Part shown: positions 11,594 to 22,919 of the stretch, piece by piece
How positions within the stretch are numbered: position 1 is the stretch's first letter
Layout: every line of letters starts with the position of its first letter
From: Metallyticus violacea
Lineage: Eukaryota > Arthropoda > Insecta > Mantodea > Metallyticidae
Length of the DNA: 64,000 bases
Direction of reading: 5' to 3'
Assembly (NCBI GenBank): GCA_030762175.1
Contig: CM060831.1
Coordinates: forward strand, 35,850,001-35,914,000
Translations under genes and position numbers: made by a program
The notes under the pieces: model-generated
The model's database searches: none
Told to the model about the DNA's origin: nothing
What the model saw: the letters and a program-made list of their open reading frames with translations, nothing else

Positions 11594-12485
11594 CCCTAGA
11601 ATGTTATTTAATGTACTTCTATAACAAATGTATGTAGACATTTAATTATTTGATAAATTTATTGATGTATGAATGTAGCTTATATAGTTTACATACCACT
11701 ATGTTTAGCAGCTAGCTATACACTGAAGTCAAAATAACAACTTATACCAAAAATAAGCCTTCTTTCCTCAGTCACAGCACTGATTTTGGGCAGTTTGTGC
11801 ACAACTGTACTCGGTGACCTTTGCAGAACGCCTTTCGACAAAGATTGCACTTCTTTTTTGACAGACATATGTAACAGATGGTGCTCCTTTCGGTTGATGA
11901 TGGTACTGCGGAGCTCCATACATATGCTGGAGTAAGACTTTTCTTCATCCACACAATATAAGCGCAATGAGAAAAAGTTTCCTTTTCAGAAGCTCAGCAT
12001 TGTTGTATACATGAATTACCCAAGTATTTAGGCAAGAAATATTGACAATGGGTGCAGTCTTCTTAATAGGAGTTGGTGAAGACCAATGAGGTTCATTTTT
12101 ACCTTTTAGAAATTTATTCTTTGGCTCGATAATATATTGTGTATCGGCGTTTCGATCAGTGAATACAGAAGATGATGATAAGAGCCTTGGTCGTTTTCTT
12201 AAGAAATTTTGCTTCCTCCATCGTCTGATTGAACCTTTTCGTGAAGAGATTCAATTTCGTCACTTTCACTTTCAGCACAGTTAGCACAGCTACATCATCA
12301 ATTTCAACATGGTTTGGTTCGTCCTCGCTCAATGAATTATCAAAATGAAGATTATCATTAGAAATACTTACTTGTTCCATTCATGAAAAATACTTAGTGC
12401 CTTTCCTGCAAACAGTGGATCATTTACATTCAACTTGAGCGACATCTAGAAAAAATTATAACGGTATAATAACAACAACAACAAC

Positions 12486-12521
<36 letters not shown>

Positions 12522-12824
12522 CCTTACAAAAATATTGTCAAAATATGAAGAACAACGTTTGCAGAAAATATAATAATGTTGGACATTTTAAACTTACGTC
12601 TTAACAGCCACAAGTCGCATTGTTACAAATGTTCATAAAAATTACGACGATGATTATGCACTCAAACAAATGAATACCTATAATTGTGTAATTTGTAATT
12701 ATTCTCCGCGGGAAACGACACCACAATGTTCACAAGTGATGGCCGGAAAGGTACTGACCAACTACGTCGGCAAAAAAATGAATGCGTGCGCGTCGTAAAA
12801 TTTACGAGCGTTTGTGTTGCAGGG
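11594..12824 (-). mobile_element. piggyBac-like element, internally deleted, with decayed transposase
   Basis: On the minus strand, about 12150-12380 encodes an acidic N-terminal region (NSLSEDEPNHVEIDD, then Ser/Glu/Asp-rich in a shifted frame), followed by IIEPKNKFLKGKN near 12090. Only about 150 bp later comes the C-terminal cysteine-rich domain (11780-11900), TICYICLSKKKCNLCRKAFC then HRVQLCTNC. The whole DDD catalytic core, some 350-400 residues in the family, is missing. Candidate ends are CTAA-CCCTAGAATGTT (11590-) and TGTTGCAGGG-TTAA (to 12828). Both termini start with CCC beside a TTAA-like site, as in piggyBac. Coding frames contain frameshifts, so it is non-autonomous and dead. The exact boundaries are inferred. 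Confidence 0.7.
12466..12521. repeat. (AAC)n(AAT)n microsatellite
   Basis: A compound triplet tract lies inside the 5' part of the piggyBac-like element. Confidence 0.9.
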
Positions 12825-13905
12825 TTAAAGAAAACTGGAAATGTGTGACTGTAGGCGGACGCCACAACTTAAAATAGATAACTACTCATTATGAAAATAG
12901 TGTGTGCTTGCATTTTGATAGAAGTTGTGTGTATAATAATGAGAAGAAAACTGGCGACACCTGAGCCCGCGCGGCTTGTGTTTAGCTCCGGGCGGAGGCC
13001 AAAAATAACTGCCTGTATTACCTTTCTCTTATTCATTCTCATTTGTCTAATTTCAATGAGCCTTTATCTCTGTTCTCCTTTAGTCTCCTGGTGTTTTCCC
13101 GCTTTTTTCAGAAAGATAAATAATGTAATTTTTTAAAGTTACCTGTAACGTATTTTTTCTTCCACTGTTCACAATACTTTAAAATGATATTGATAATAAA
13201 ATATATAAATAAATTTGTAAAGGTAATTTGAAAAATGCTACAAGATTTTTAATTTTATTTCTTTTAATTTTTACTTCCTATAAGCCCTCTAACTACATTT
13301 CAGAACTTATGAAACATTTCAATGCTATTACTATTGATTAACGACCATAGAGTATTAACCAAGGGCATGCTCATTACGTGAGTAGATAGATTGTTTCTCA
13401 ATTTCCTAGTGAACCACCACAGAAATACGCTGTGATGCAACAATACTGGGTCCATTTCCGGTTTTGACCGCACGACAACGACAATAATTGTGATTACCTG
13501 TCCAATAATGCACAGATGTCGTTATCAATTCTAGCCGCAACCAGGGTGCAACACAACTAAATTAACCCCTAATTTGAGTAATTAGAAACTTCTGGTATAC
13601 TACGTGTTTTCAAGGGAATAGGATTTAATGGGATTGGTATACCGACAATACCTAAGCTTATATTTCCTCATGAAACTCGCTAAAATATTAACCTAACATG
13701 ACGGCAACTTGGGGTTACATTTGCGCTGTAATCTTTGCTCTCTCTGTTTAATACAATTAAAAGGGTAAAATGTATAGGGTAATTCGGAAGTCAGTAAAAC
13801 ATTTAAATTGGTTTACAAGTATAATAATGCATTTTTTCAGAAAAAATAAAACATAGGAATCAAATGTTATTTTTCTAAATCAGCCCAATATTTGCTCATT
13901 TTCAT

Positions 13906-14082
13906 TCATCCTCTGAAATTGGCAGTAGAGGCGTTATTCAATTCCAAATGTACTGATACCTGCCCTTTCAGAAGTGCTGCTATGGTTTGAAACAAATCAT
14001 AGACGGGTAGCTCAAAGGGAGATACGATAGGATTCCGATTTAAAGCCTGGGTTTTAATTTGGCTAACCGTGTCCGATGTTCT
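13906..14082 (-). other. Unassigned open stretch, about 58 codons
   Basis: The minus strand is open for about 58 codons ending at TGA. It includes SQIKTQALNRNPIVSPFELP and LFQTIAALLKGQVSVHLEL, and the composition is coding-like compared with its surroundings. No start codon or splice sites are clear. Just downstream (near 13775) lies GTATAGGGTAATTCGGAAG, which resembles the ends of some insect DNA transposons, so this may be another transposon remnant. The family is not recognised. Confidence 0.25.
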
Positions 14083-14222
14083 TTAGCATAAAGCAGTTGT
14101 AAATATTTTCTTATATAAAAGAAAACTGCTTTCAGGCACTAAAATAATATCTTTCGCCATAATGTAGTAAGGAATTTATTTACTAACTAAAGAATAAAGA
14201 ATATAAACAGTATTTATGTAAT

Positions 14223-15156
14223 TTATTGAAAGTAATTAAATAAAAATGGGACAGGTATCTCTCTCTCTCTTTGTTTTTCCCAGCGGATAGGACATTTCTT
14301 AATTCCATTATCGAAGAAAGAGTGGGGTTGAGTTTCCAGCCAGTTGCGCCCGAATGCTGTGTCGAACAGCCGTACTCTCAATTCTTCTTTTAACGGTCTA
14401 AGCAAATCATAATAGCAAGACAATAAGGTTGGACTAAAGGGCGAGTGTTCCAAAGCTGGGCAGTGGATTTCCTACTTGTCAAAGCAGTTGTATTGGGACG
14501 GGCGATGTATTGGAGAAGAACCTCACATATCAGTTACTGTCGTCTTTTTGGTGACAAGCATAAGCTGCATTGATATTCGACGTGAAGAACATCAATGACG
14601 AAGAAAATGTATTGCTACTTCCAAAAGACTATTAAGAGGACCTTCTCATGCGAGTTTTTGCTTTGACAGTAGCGGATTCTCCCTTTTCTTTCTTTCCATG
14701 CTGCTAGCTTCGACTCGGGGGTGTAGTGGTTCATGTACGTTCATTGGGGATACCTCTCCTCCCCAGCAAGGTACACGACAGAAGCATCCCTTGGTGGGTT
14801 TTCCGAGTAGGACGGCACCCAGCTTCAAAAACCGACTATTCGTTCCTTTTTCGGGGTAGAAGCAGATACCCTGCACACCTGTTTCTTCGCAGGTTACGAG
14901 AATCTATACAGAAAAATGTCTCCTTGATCTCATTATTGATACGCTCCCACAAGTACAGCCTTTTGATCCTCAATGAGAAATCGAGAAACCAAGTTTGCTG
15001 AGACTTTTTGGTTGTCCAAGGCATCTGAAATGGCGGATTCAACCCTTCCATTGCTTATCCGAAACTCAGAAGCGATTTCAGAAACAGTCAGACGTTGACC
15101 ACAGTCGTTAAGGCACCAAACGGCACGAACGCTCGTCCGAGATTGGCGTTGGAGCA
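14223..15156 (-). pseudogene. mariner transposase relic (HTH to DDE C-terminus)
   Basis: Read on the minus strand from 15163 downwards, the second helix-turn-helix is RLTVSEIASEFRISNGRVES, followed by QKVSANLVSRFL. This corresponds to the mariner segment that reads ISYGS...HKVCARWVPRxLT. In other frames come a segment like the first catalytic-Asp block (EETGVQGICFYPEKG, with Glu where Asp-Glu-Thr is usual), KPTKGCF, and near the end LEHSPFSPTLLSCYYDLLRP, matching the HPPYSPDLxPxDY block, then GIKKCPIRWEK at the C-terminus. Several frameshifts and stops are present. The 5' part is cut off where a SINE-A begins at 15157. Confidence 0.85.
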
Positions 15157-15356
15157 CCGCCACTGGTGGCCGAGGTCGCTAAGGCGCGGACTCGTGAGCG
15201 GGAGGTCTGGGGTTTGAATCCCACCAGGACCGTTCTCTCTGACTGAGTTATTTTTTCCAGGTTTTCCTCAGTCCTCACAAATGGCAAATGCCGGGGAGCT
15301 ACCCTAAATTAGGCCTGGAACATTTTCGTTCTTAAAAAAATGCTTTCCCAATATAT
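15157..15356 (+). mobile_element. SINE-A, 3'-truncated copy beside mariner relic
   Basis: The head CCGCCACTGGTGGCCGAGG carries box A, and GGGGTTTGAATCCC is box B. The body is recognisable through AAATGCCGGGGAGCTACC to TTTCCCAATATATTA. The last third seen in other copies (CCGCCTGTGGTGCCTCAGTAG onwards) is missing. The left edge lies inside the mariner transposase reading frame, so insertion followed mariner decay or caused it. Confidence 0.88.
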
Positions 15357-16149
15357 TAGCTGCAAACTGGTTCATGTTCCAGAGACGTCCACGCTATGAA
15401 GTGTTACGCAATAATAATGTTTGATATTCCGAACGAGGCTCAAAGAACAGAACTAGCGCTGCGAATCGGCCATGTACATTGTTGTGGGAAAATATTCCAT
15501 CTGTTACACGTCGTTGCGATTTAATCCACGGTAGTGCTGCTTGCGTTGCCCCTTTGATGTTGTAGCTCTAAATCCGCTACGAGTGGGTTTTAGTTCTCAA
15601 TAAATGCATTTGATGTCACTCCATCGGCTGCTAAACATGAAAGTTAAAGTTTTATTAATTAAAAGTTTAACCATAATGAAAATCACTTTTATTTTTCAAC
15701 ATAATATTAAACCTTAAGTCCTATGTAGCATTATAGTTGCGTAACTCTACGGAGGGTCGGCTTTATAATTCTTGTTTCTCTTAGATTATTTACTTTTCTA
15801 TTATTATACATTCATGGGTGTCCTCAATAGCTAATGAGGTACATTTTATTCAATTATATAATGCATTTATTCAATGAGAACATAAACAATAAAAATGTAT
15901 TATTTCTACACTTTTTGTTCATTGCATATAATTATTAAATACGTTTCTGATATTTTAGTTCCTGAAATACTCATTGAAATAAGTGTTCACAATATAGTCT
16001 TAGTTTACAGATATACTTAAAAGTTGTAATATCTTGTTACAAACGTAAAGAAATTTGTTTATAATTCAGGAATATTGCCGTTTATTGCACCCTAGAAAGT
16101 ATTGCAGAAATGTAATAAAATAAACATTTTAGTTCCCATATCCTCAAAG

Positions 16150-16720
16150 TACAGCATTAGTTACTGTGTTCTTGTAAGCCACGAAGTTTTTGGAGCACTC
16201 CAAGCAAATTGGAAGGCAACATCGCTGACATGGATATCTTGTTTTCCTCTTTAGACGCGGAAGGCAGAAAGTGCAAGTTTTTCTTTACTCAAAATACTCT
16301 TCTTGTTGGATTTGAAACCCATCTTCTACTTGCAGGATCCGTTTGATGGAAAAACTCAGCTCTCCTTGTGTAAAGCGCACATTGCATATGGACCCCAGTG
16401 AGAATCCTTGCCAGTGTTTTCATAAACTCTAATTTCGTTATAACTTGAATTCCTTATCCCTTATTTCTGCCGTAGAACTGTTCCACTGTCTGATCATCCA
16501 CCGCGTTATGTTTATTGTCATCTGCTTTCTTGTCCGAGCATGTATTATGGTCACTTGCTATTTCGAAGTCAGAAACACCATTATCATTAAATTCCTCAAC
16601 AATTAGCTCTAGTTATTCATCAAAATTATCATATGTGAATCGTAATGCCCTTATCTAGAAGGTTTCGCCTTTTCTCGCGTGTTTAAATGTAAACTGTAAA
16701 TCAGTACTCCCATGGAGTGC
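16150..16720 (-). pseudogene. Second piggyBac-like relic with the catalytic core deleted
   Basis: The minus strand encodes an acidic N-terminal stretch, VSDFEIASDHNTCSDKKADD, continuing to VEQFYGRNKG (about 16460-16590). This resembles the start of piggyBac-family transposases, which are Asp/Glu-rich followed by a Y/F-Y-G-K/R motif. About 200 bp further on comes RKTCTFCLPRLKRKTRYPCQ then CLPICLEC (16170-16290), matching the C-terminal zinc-binding Cys domain with R-C-x-x-C...R-K-x-T-R-Y-x-C. The catalytic core is missing. CCCTAGAAAG near 16090 resembles a piggyBac-type terminus, but no TTAA is adjacent. Confidence 0.6.
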
Positions 16721-17428
16721 AGAGCAGATGAACAAAAAGACAAACTCAACTACTACAGTACGTCTGCGTGCTATTCGGAATCGGAAATGGAAGTTCTAAG
16801 AAAAAAAAATAAGGAATTGTTTGAGAAAACCAATAGCCCAAATACTTTGTAAAATAGCACATGTTTTGTACCCCCATAACATAAGTGAACTTGATTATAT
16901 GTATATTAGTGATATGTCACTCTTCAAACATACAAGGTTAACATTGCGTGATGCCCCTTTATTCAATGTCCTTTTCTCTGTGATGATAGGCAAGGATTCT
17001 TGACTGGCAATCTTGAGATGATATTTATTGTGCATTGCAACTGCATATCTTTACATATAATGTTTAGTTGGAATTTATAGCTTCAATTAAGTTCCTTTTT
17101 TTATTATGTTTTAATTTTACTGAATACTTTTTAGTTTTCGAAGATATTTTTGAATTTTTGGCATATATATAGCACCTAAAAATTCGGGTTTTAATTATTA
17201 CTTGGACAAAATATAAAATAATATGAAATACCTTCAGCAAGTCATTGATGTTATTATTACTTCAGGCTAAATGTTTTTTAAATATGAAAGCAGAATATAC
17301 CTGGAATTTCGCGATGTGTTGGATCTTAGCCAGTGTTTTGAAATCTGCTTTCCAGGTTTGTTGGTTATAGACACCGGCTCAGTGCACCAATATCATAACA
17401 TATAAGTACTATCGTGTAAATACGTGTC

Positions 17429-17471
<43 letters not shown>

Positions 17472-18664
17472 TCGTTCATGTACACAGCTCCAAGTCAAGC
17501 GTCTAATTTGCTGACAGTAAAACCCACACTAGGATTTAGAGTAGCTACATATTTGAATGTCATGTGCAAACAAACTGAACATCATTGATAGTCAAACACA
17601 TAGCGAAGATTTTAACACGAGGAATGTGCATTCTGCTCTTATGAACATACCTATTTAGCAGTGTAAATAAGCAAAACTTATCATTGCAGTATTAGAAATG
17701 TGTGAGATTCTGGAAGGAAGAAATGGAATAGTGGCACAGCACTGCATCTTACGTTACAACGCCCTGAAGTTCTGCGCAGGATGTTTTCTAGCAGGTATCG
17801 CCATGGAGAAAGTATAACTTGATGTATACAACTGTAAAATACACGTAAAAACTGCCAACGGAATTAACTGCTGATGGACGTTGCTACATTTAGCTCCACT
17901 GCTATTTTTTGTTAATTCTAGCCATTGGTAAAGAAAAGCTGCTGTATCCTCCAGGTAATCCGCCCCCTACTCTCTTGGTGTCTGCATTACGCGTGGACGT
18001 TCATCGGTGTAATTTACCAGATAGCACCGCCCCTTCCTCCGGCGCTTTTCCCGGTCGTAAATCATAGGGATGGGGGAGGGTACAAGGCCAGCCATGTGAT
18101 TATAGACTTCTCACTTTCTCCACTCAAAAAGACAAATCGCATACCTCAAGTTTTTAGGCGCCTCTCCGAGCTATCGTCTGCAAATGTGAGCCGGTAGCAA
18201 CCGGAACCTCCCGAGGGGTTGCAGTCATACCAGATGCTGCAGTGAACAACAAAGGTTTCCTCTATTTCGCTTTCCAATCAGAGAACGTCTGTCTGAAATA
18301 TTTACCTATTCAAATTTTATGCAGTCAAAAAGCAGGTCGAACTATACTGTGGAACTACTCTGGAAAAATATTCTCAAGATTCAAATCTGTCTCTCGAAAA
18401 CAGAGAGTACCCTAGATTTCACACTCTAGACGTATTCACCAAATATGTTTTTTCGACATGACAATTAGACACCTGAGTTATCTTTTAAAAGCAATGAAAA
18501 TGTATTGCATAAAGTATAGGAAACCGACAGTTCTCAAACTAAAGTAGTAACCAGACCGAATGGTTTCGATAAATTTCAATAAATTATTTTATATTTTAAA
18601 TTAGAATTAAAGTACATCACAAAGCATTTTAAAAACCTCAATTATTTTTTAAAATTGTCTTCTT
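16721..18664. other. Gene-free stretch
   Basis: It contains an (AAT)n tract at 17430-17471 and a modestly GC-richer patch at about 17930-18230, where a 90-codon frame has no recognised domain. No RNA gene or element end could be identified. Confidence 0.5.
17430..17471. repeat. (AAT)n microsatellite
   Basis: A perfect AAT triplet run in AT-rich sequence. Confidence 0.95.
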
Positions 18665-19680
18665 CATATAGCGCCAACATCATCAGCACATGCTGAAGTC
18701 GTAACAGACACTTTGCATCACTCGCTGCAGAACTTGTGGAATGAGTTTTGCCATTCGGTTCGTTGTCCTCGGTCTGTCCTGGTACATCCTACTCTTTAGA
18801 TATTACAAAGAAAGTAACGGCAAGCTTTGAGGTCGGATGATCTAGGGAGGTCATTGAATCTTCCCTTGGTGTGAGAACTCTTAGGGTCTTTAATTCATTC
18901 ATTGAAGCCGTTGCAGCGTGAGCAGTTGCTCCATCCTGCTGGAACGACGTGGACTCTAATGCAATATCACGTTACCCTAACGAGAAATGTTTGAACAACA
19001 TGTTGACACAGTATTGCGCATTTACAATCAGCAATTTCTCTTCGTCGTTTTCAGAGAAATAGAGGTCGACGCCATGCCAAAGCACACAACAATATTCTCC
19101 ATGTATAGCGATCACTTGTGCATCTCCTGAGGGTTTTCTGATGCCCAATACCGGCAGTATGAGTATTCAATAACCACACACATGGAAATCGACCTCATCT
19201 TTCATGAGAAGATTGTTTACACCTGATCATCCAAGTGTTTTTCGCAATGAAATTTGCGAATTTTCTTATACGAATCACTCATTTTTGCACCGTAGCCAAT
19301 TTGGGGATGAAACTGAAGGTCCATACACAAAACTCTACATACGGAGAGGTAAGACATTTCTACAGTAAAGGTGTGTTTTACTGCCGAAGCACAGTACGAC
19401 GCATTCTCCGGAGTTCCAACAGTACGCTGTTTCTCTGGTGGGTTCTTCATTAAGGCACAACCCGTTTCCCTAAAGTTTGCCACCCACAACATTGAGGCTT
19501 GGAAGCACTGTTATTTCCCAGAATGCTTGAAATGCTTGTAAAACGCAATTTGGTTCATTGCTTTTAAAAAACATCTTCACTGCGAATACTCCATGTTGTG
19601 TTGCGCTACCAGGATGGTAATTTGCTTTGAGCTGACGAACACATGTGTTCAAGGTCTGTCATCGCTGACCTAACATAAAA
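18665..19680 (-). pseudogene. DUF4817-type transposase relic, nearly full span
   Basis: Minus strand in order. DUF4817 N-terminal part near 19560-19620: HGVFAVKMFFKSNEPNC. Linker and HTH at 19300-19480: FRETGCALMKNPPEKQRTVG, TPENA, then VCRVLCMDLQFHPQ (family: SVRRILHLDLxFHPY). The DDE part follows: DEVDFHVCGY near 19190 (family D-E-A-H-F-x-L-x-G), frame-shifted ENPQEMH-like words near 19130, and SFQQDGATAHAATASMNELK near 18940 (family W-F-Q-Q-D-G-A-T-A-H-T-A). Stops and frameshifts occur throughout, so it is inactive. The length of about 1 kb agrees with the family's usual 330-360 residues. Confidence 0.88.
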
Positions 19681-20070
19681 GCCGTCAACTTTCTCTGGCG
19701 GACCTCGTATTTCATATGAGTATCATGTATAGTACTAAATAAGTATTGTTGACCTTTCTTTTCTGGAACTAAGGTTACTACTATGCCTCTGTTTATTTAT
19801 CTTACTTTGATATGAATGACATTAGAAATGCAATGCGTCAGATTTCGCTCAGTAAAGCAACGTCATCACGTCTCTTTCGGTACATATTTAGAGTCAACAG
19901 ATTGGGCATGGAAATGAAAATAAATAATTTATTTATTAACTAAGATACTCTCAGGCATACTTAATAATATGAGAAACAGGAAATATTCAGTTTCTGCTCA
20001 ATCTTTAATGCACAAAAGTTACAACGCTGGAGATATCTATGTAGTGGCAGTGTGTTAGTGATAATACTAT

Positions 20071-20612
20071 ACCCGGGCCGCTGACACTTGACAGTTAAGT
20101 TAGTGTCAGTTCGTGTAATGTTGGTTATGCTCGGTTGCGACGTTGCAACAGCCATCACTGTTTAACGGCTATTATTGTAAATTAATAATGAATTACTTCA
20201 CTCCAGAATTATTTATAACTGCAATTAAATTGCTGCATAGTACGCACAACAAAAAACAAACTGTCGACAATGAGAGATCTAATGTGTAGATCTGTGGTTT
20301 GAAGCGGGAAAAGACTTTGAGCCGTTACAATATGTGACACTTCTAACACCATTTTGCGTTCCTTTAATATCCCTGTGGGACTCTTTCTAACTACTACAAA
20401 TTAATCATTTCAATAACAATAACTACATTCAAACTGTAATAAAAATAAGCTGCACCATAATAAGAAAAACTGGCAACGCAGTAGCTTACGGATCACGGCT
20501 GACTGACTGACTGATAATGCTACTTGTAATTGGTAGCATTCCTCATTTCTTAACCTTTATGATTATCAACTGAAAAGGTAGCTGTCAAGTGCAAAGTTTC
20601 AGCGACCCGGGT
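20071..20612. mobile_element. Candidate MITE with CCCGGG-type terminal inverted repeats
   Basis: The left end reads ACCCGGGCCGCTGACACTTG followed by ACAG. The right end on the opposite strand reads ACCCGGGTCGCTGAAACTTT then GCACTTGACAG. The two match over about 25 positions with one 7-base gap. They are inverted relative to each other and 542 bp apart. No transposase is present inside and I could not define a clear target-site duplication, so the superfamily is open. Confidence 0.5.
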
Positions 20613-21479
20613 GTATGCACTCGGTACTCTGTGGGATCGAGCAGCGACATTAAAGTTTGTTCAGCACTTTAAGTGACAGCTGTTGCTTCCATTCTACATG
20701 TACAGATAACACGCTTATAACATAAGCTTTCTCTTTGAAAGCTTGAAAATAGAAAATTTCAATCAGCCATGAAATCCGAACCAACGATGATACAATTTTG
20801 TTCACAAGCCGCCACTGATAGTCCCGCCGCTGTACATCCCTGGCCCACATTGTCAAGCACCATAACTTAGCCCAGTGTTTCGTGCCATTGTTGAAACAAA
20901 AGAGATGCGGGGCGAGACCATCTCCATGACCTTGCCCACTACATATATAAACTGAAGCCGACGTCAGAAACAGCGGCGGCTAAGGGTACTGAATGGCCAT
21001 ATAGCGACCCTGTTCCACATATCCCGTGTTATTATAATCTATTTTCGGAAGACTCATTCATTAGATCGCACGTCCACCCCCTAAACTCCGACCCTTATTA
21101 TATCGGTCCCAGAGAGCATTATATAGCATATATATTCACTCCAACATTTTGTTCCTGATGAAGAAGAATAGCCCCACTTCATTGCAAATGAGAGGCGTGT
21201 GTGTTTATTGGGTTTCACTTCTAAAGTGTCTTTTATCAATACATTTAACCTAATTAATGTCTGTTTGTTAAAAGTTACATATTTATTGTAAAAACGCCAT
21301 TTTATAATATTTCATTGAATATTAAAAATTATAGTTGATGTTAAAAATTAATTGTTGGTTGTTTCTCTTATTTTAAGGGTTTGTGAACTGTTTATTTAAC
21401 TCCGTTGGACTTTTTAACTCTTCTTTTTAATTCATTTTTAATTCTGATGCAACACAACTTTACGGAAAAAAAAAACAAA
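20613..21479. other. Gene-free stretch
   Basis: Moderately GC-balanced sequence up to about 21200, then AT-rich. No open frame or repeat family is recognised. Confidence 0.5.
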
Positions 21480-21484
21480 GGTTT

Positions 21485-21628
21485 TGAGCTACCTGGCACT
21501 CACTTTCCCAGGGTAGGGAAAAACCTCAAATAACCCCTACTCAGACAACTGGACCTGACCGACAATCAAACTCAGGACCTACGGATTAGAAGTCGCAAAA
21601 GCTACCACTAGACCACGCAGGAGATCTT
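21485..21628 (-). mobile_element. tRNA-derived SINE remnant, third family (Arg-like head)
   Basis: On the minus strand the head starts CTGCGTGGTCTAGTGGTAGC (box A) and continues with GACTTCTAATCC in the anticodon region (an Arg-UCU-like loop). A box B-like TGAGTTTGATTGTC follows, then a body of GGTTTTTCCCTACCCTGGG. The sequence after the head differs from SINE-A and SINE-B. It is a single copy in this window, so family status rests on the head only. Confidence 0.6.
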
Positions 21629-22177
21629 AATTTTTATCCAAACATTATTTATAATATAACTGTTAAATAATATCATAAAATGTGCACGTCATTAGTATTA
21701 AAATATTTTTCCAAATTATTTATGTATATTGAACACTATGAACAACGATGTAGAATTTCTGCATAAAATTTGTTGTAATTTTCGAAGGATATTTCGGTTG
21801 CACCCATGTAAATATTTTTGGAAATTTTCTTCAAATTTCCATGGATCTTATTTACTAGGCATCAAAAATGACGATGAAGAATTATATATATATAATGCAT
21901 ATATATGCATGTATGTGTCTTTCAACGCTCTAGCGGCCACATTTTTTTGTTTGTTTTTTTTTTTCTTATCTAAACTCGGCATATAACGATCAATCAACAA
22001 ACGATTCATAAATAGCAACATGGGCCATTGAGTTTAAAAATCGTGCTGGCGACGAATATTGGATTTTTCTCAATGAAACTTTATGTATGCCATTGGAATA
22101 AAATAATAAAAATAGTTCCTGAAAATCAGCGAAATCAGACAATTATGAGTGGAGTTTACCTGAAACCCAAACTTTAA
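21629..22177. other. AT-rich gene-free stretch
   Basis: No support for genes. The 85-codon frame at 21729-21986 is low-complexity in its second half. Confidence 0.5.

Positions 22178-22233
<56 letters not shown>
22178..22233. repeat. (AAT)n microsatellite
   Basis: A perfect AAT run of about 18 units. Confidence 0.95.
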
Positions 22234-22234
<1 letters not shown>

Positions 22235-22344
22235 CAAAGGTTAACTATGCAACCTGGGCTACAAATATTTGAAGGTTGCTTCTTGAGACAAAACTTCTGT
22301 AAATCTCAAGGGTTTATAAACACAGGTGGGAGATTTTCGCGGTT

Positions 22345-22440
22345 TCGATGGGACAGAGAACGGTAGTTCAAATGGTAAAGGCATCGGCAGGGTAAGCTGA
22401 ACATCCGTGGTTCAAGTTACTGCTATGATTTTAGTTTTTC
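22345..22440 (+). mobile_element. tRNA-like head of a further SINE remnant
   Basis: ACGGTAGTTCAAATGGTAAA resembles a box A, and CCGTGGTTCAAGTTAC about 35 bp later resembles a box B. Both have the usual tRNA spacing. The downstream TAGTTTTTCCTGACTTTG is not shared with the other families. A decayed copy or a different family is possible; no ends were found. Confidence 0.4.
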
Positions 22441-22647
22441 CTGACTTTGATTCCAAGGCATTGACGTTTTCAATCTTTAATTATCTCTTCTGAATAATTA
22501 TATCATCCAAATTGGAACTGAATGACATTAAATGAATGGTGGCGAAAGATATGTGTGCATCCAGTTAATCCATAAATGAATGGGTTTGCAAAATAGTCTT
22601 TGGTTGCTGTTGGTCATAAGTGAAATGAGTGTTGATTTATTTTGTTA

Positions 22648-22915
22648 ACAGAGGCTCTTTAATATCTCAGGTCATCAGCGTCCCATTCAATTCAGAGCGT
22701 GAAAAGGCCGATAAATTTTGCTCAGCGGCCTCTTCTTTCAGGCTTGAGGTTCTTTTTCGTGCCGTAAATCTAGAAACCGGGACCCATGGCTTTGTTTCGC
22801 TTACGAAGGAAGCCATACTTGGGATTTTACTCCCGAAAAAATCCATCGATCCTGGCCGGGATTGAACGCGCGATCTTGGGTCTAAAAAGGCAAATATGGT
22901 TACCACTAAGATCGA
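22648..22915 (-). mobile_element. SINE-B copy
   Basis: This is the full family order on the minus strand. The head contains TGGTAACCATATTTGCC and a box B region, the body contains CCAAGTATGGCTTCCTTCG, GGTCCCGGTTTC and AAAGAACCTCAAGCC, and the tail is CCTGAGATATTAAAGAGCC. The first bases of the head are mutated (GATCTTAGTGG). Confidence 0.88.
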
Positions 22916-22919
22916 CAAA

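Noticed and set aside
12700..12830. Weak translated similarity between 12.75 kb and the 52.7-kb plus-strand frame
   Set aside because: Only a short AKFTSA-type match with poor nucleotide agreement; likely chance.
16083..16100. CCCTAGAAAG as the terminus of the second piggyBac-like relic
   Set aside because: It resembles a piggyBac end but is preceded by TGCA rather than TTAA, and no matching opposite end was found.
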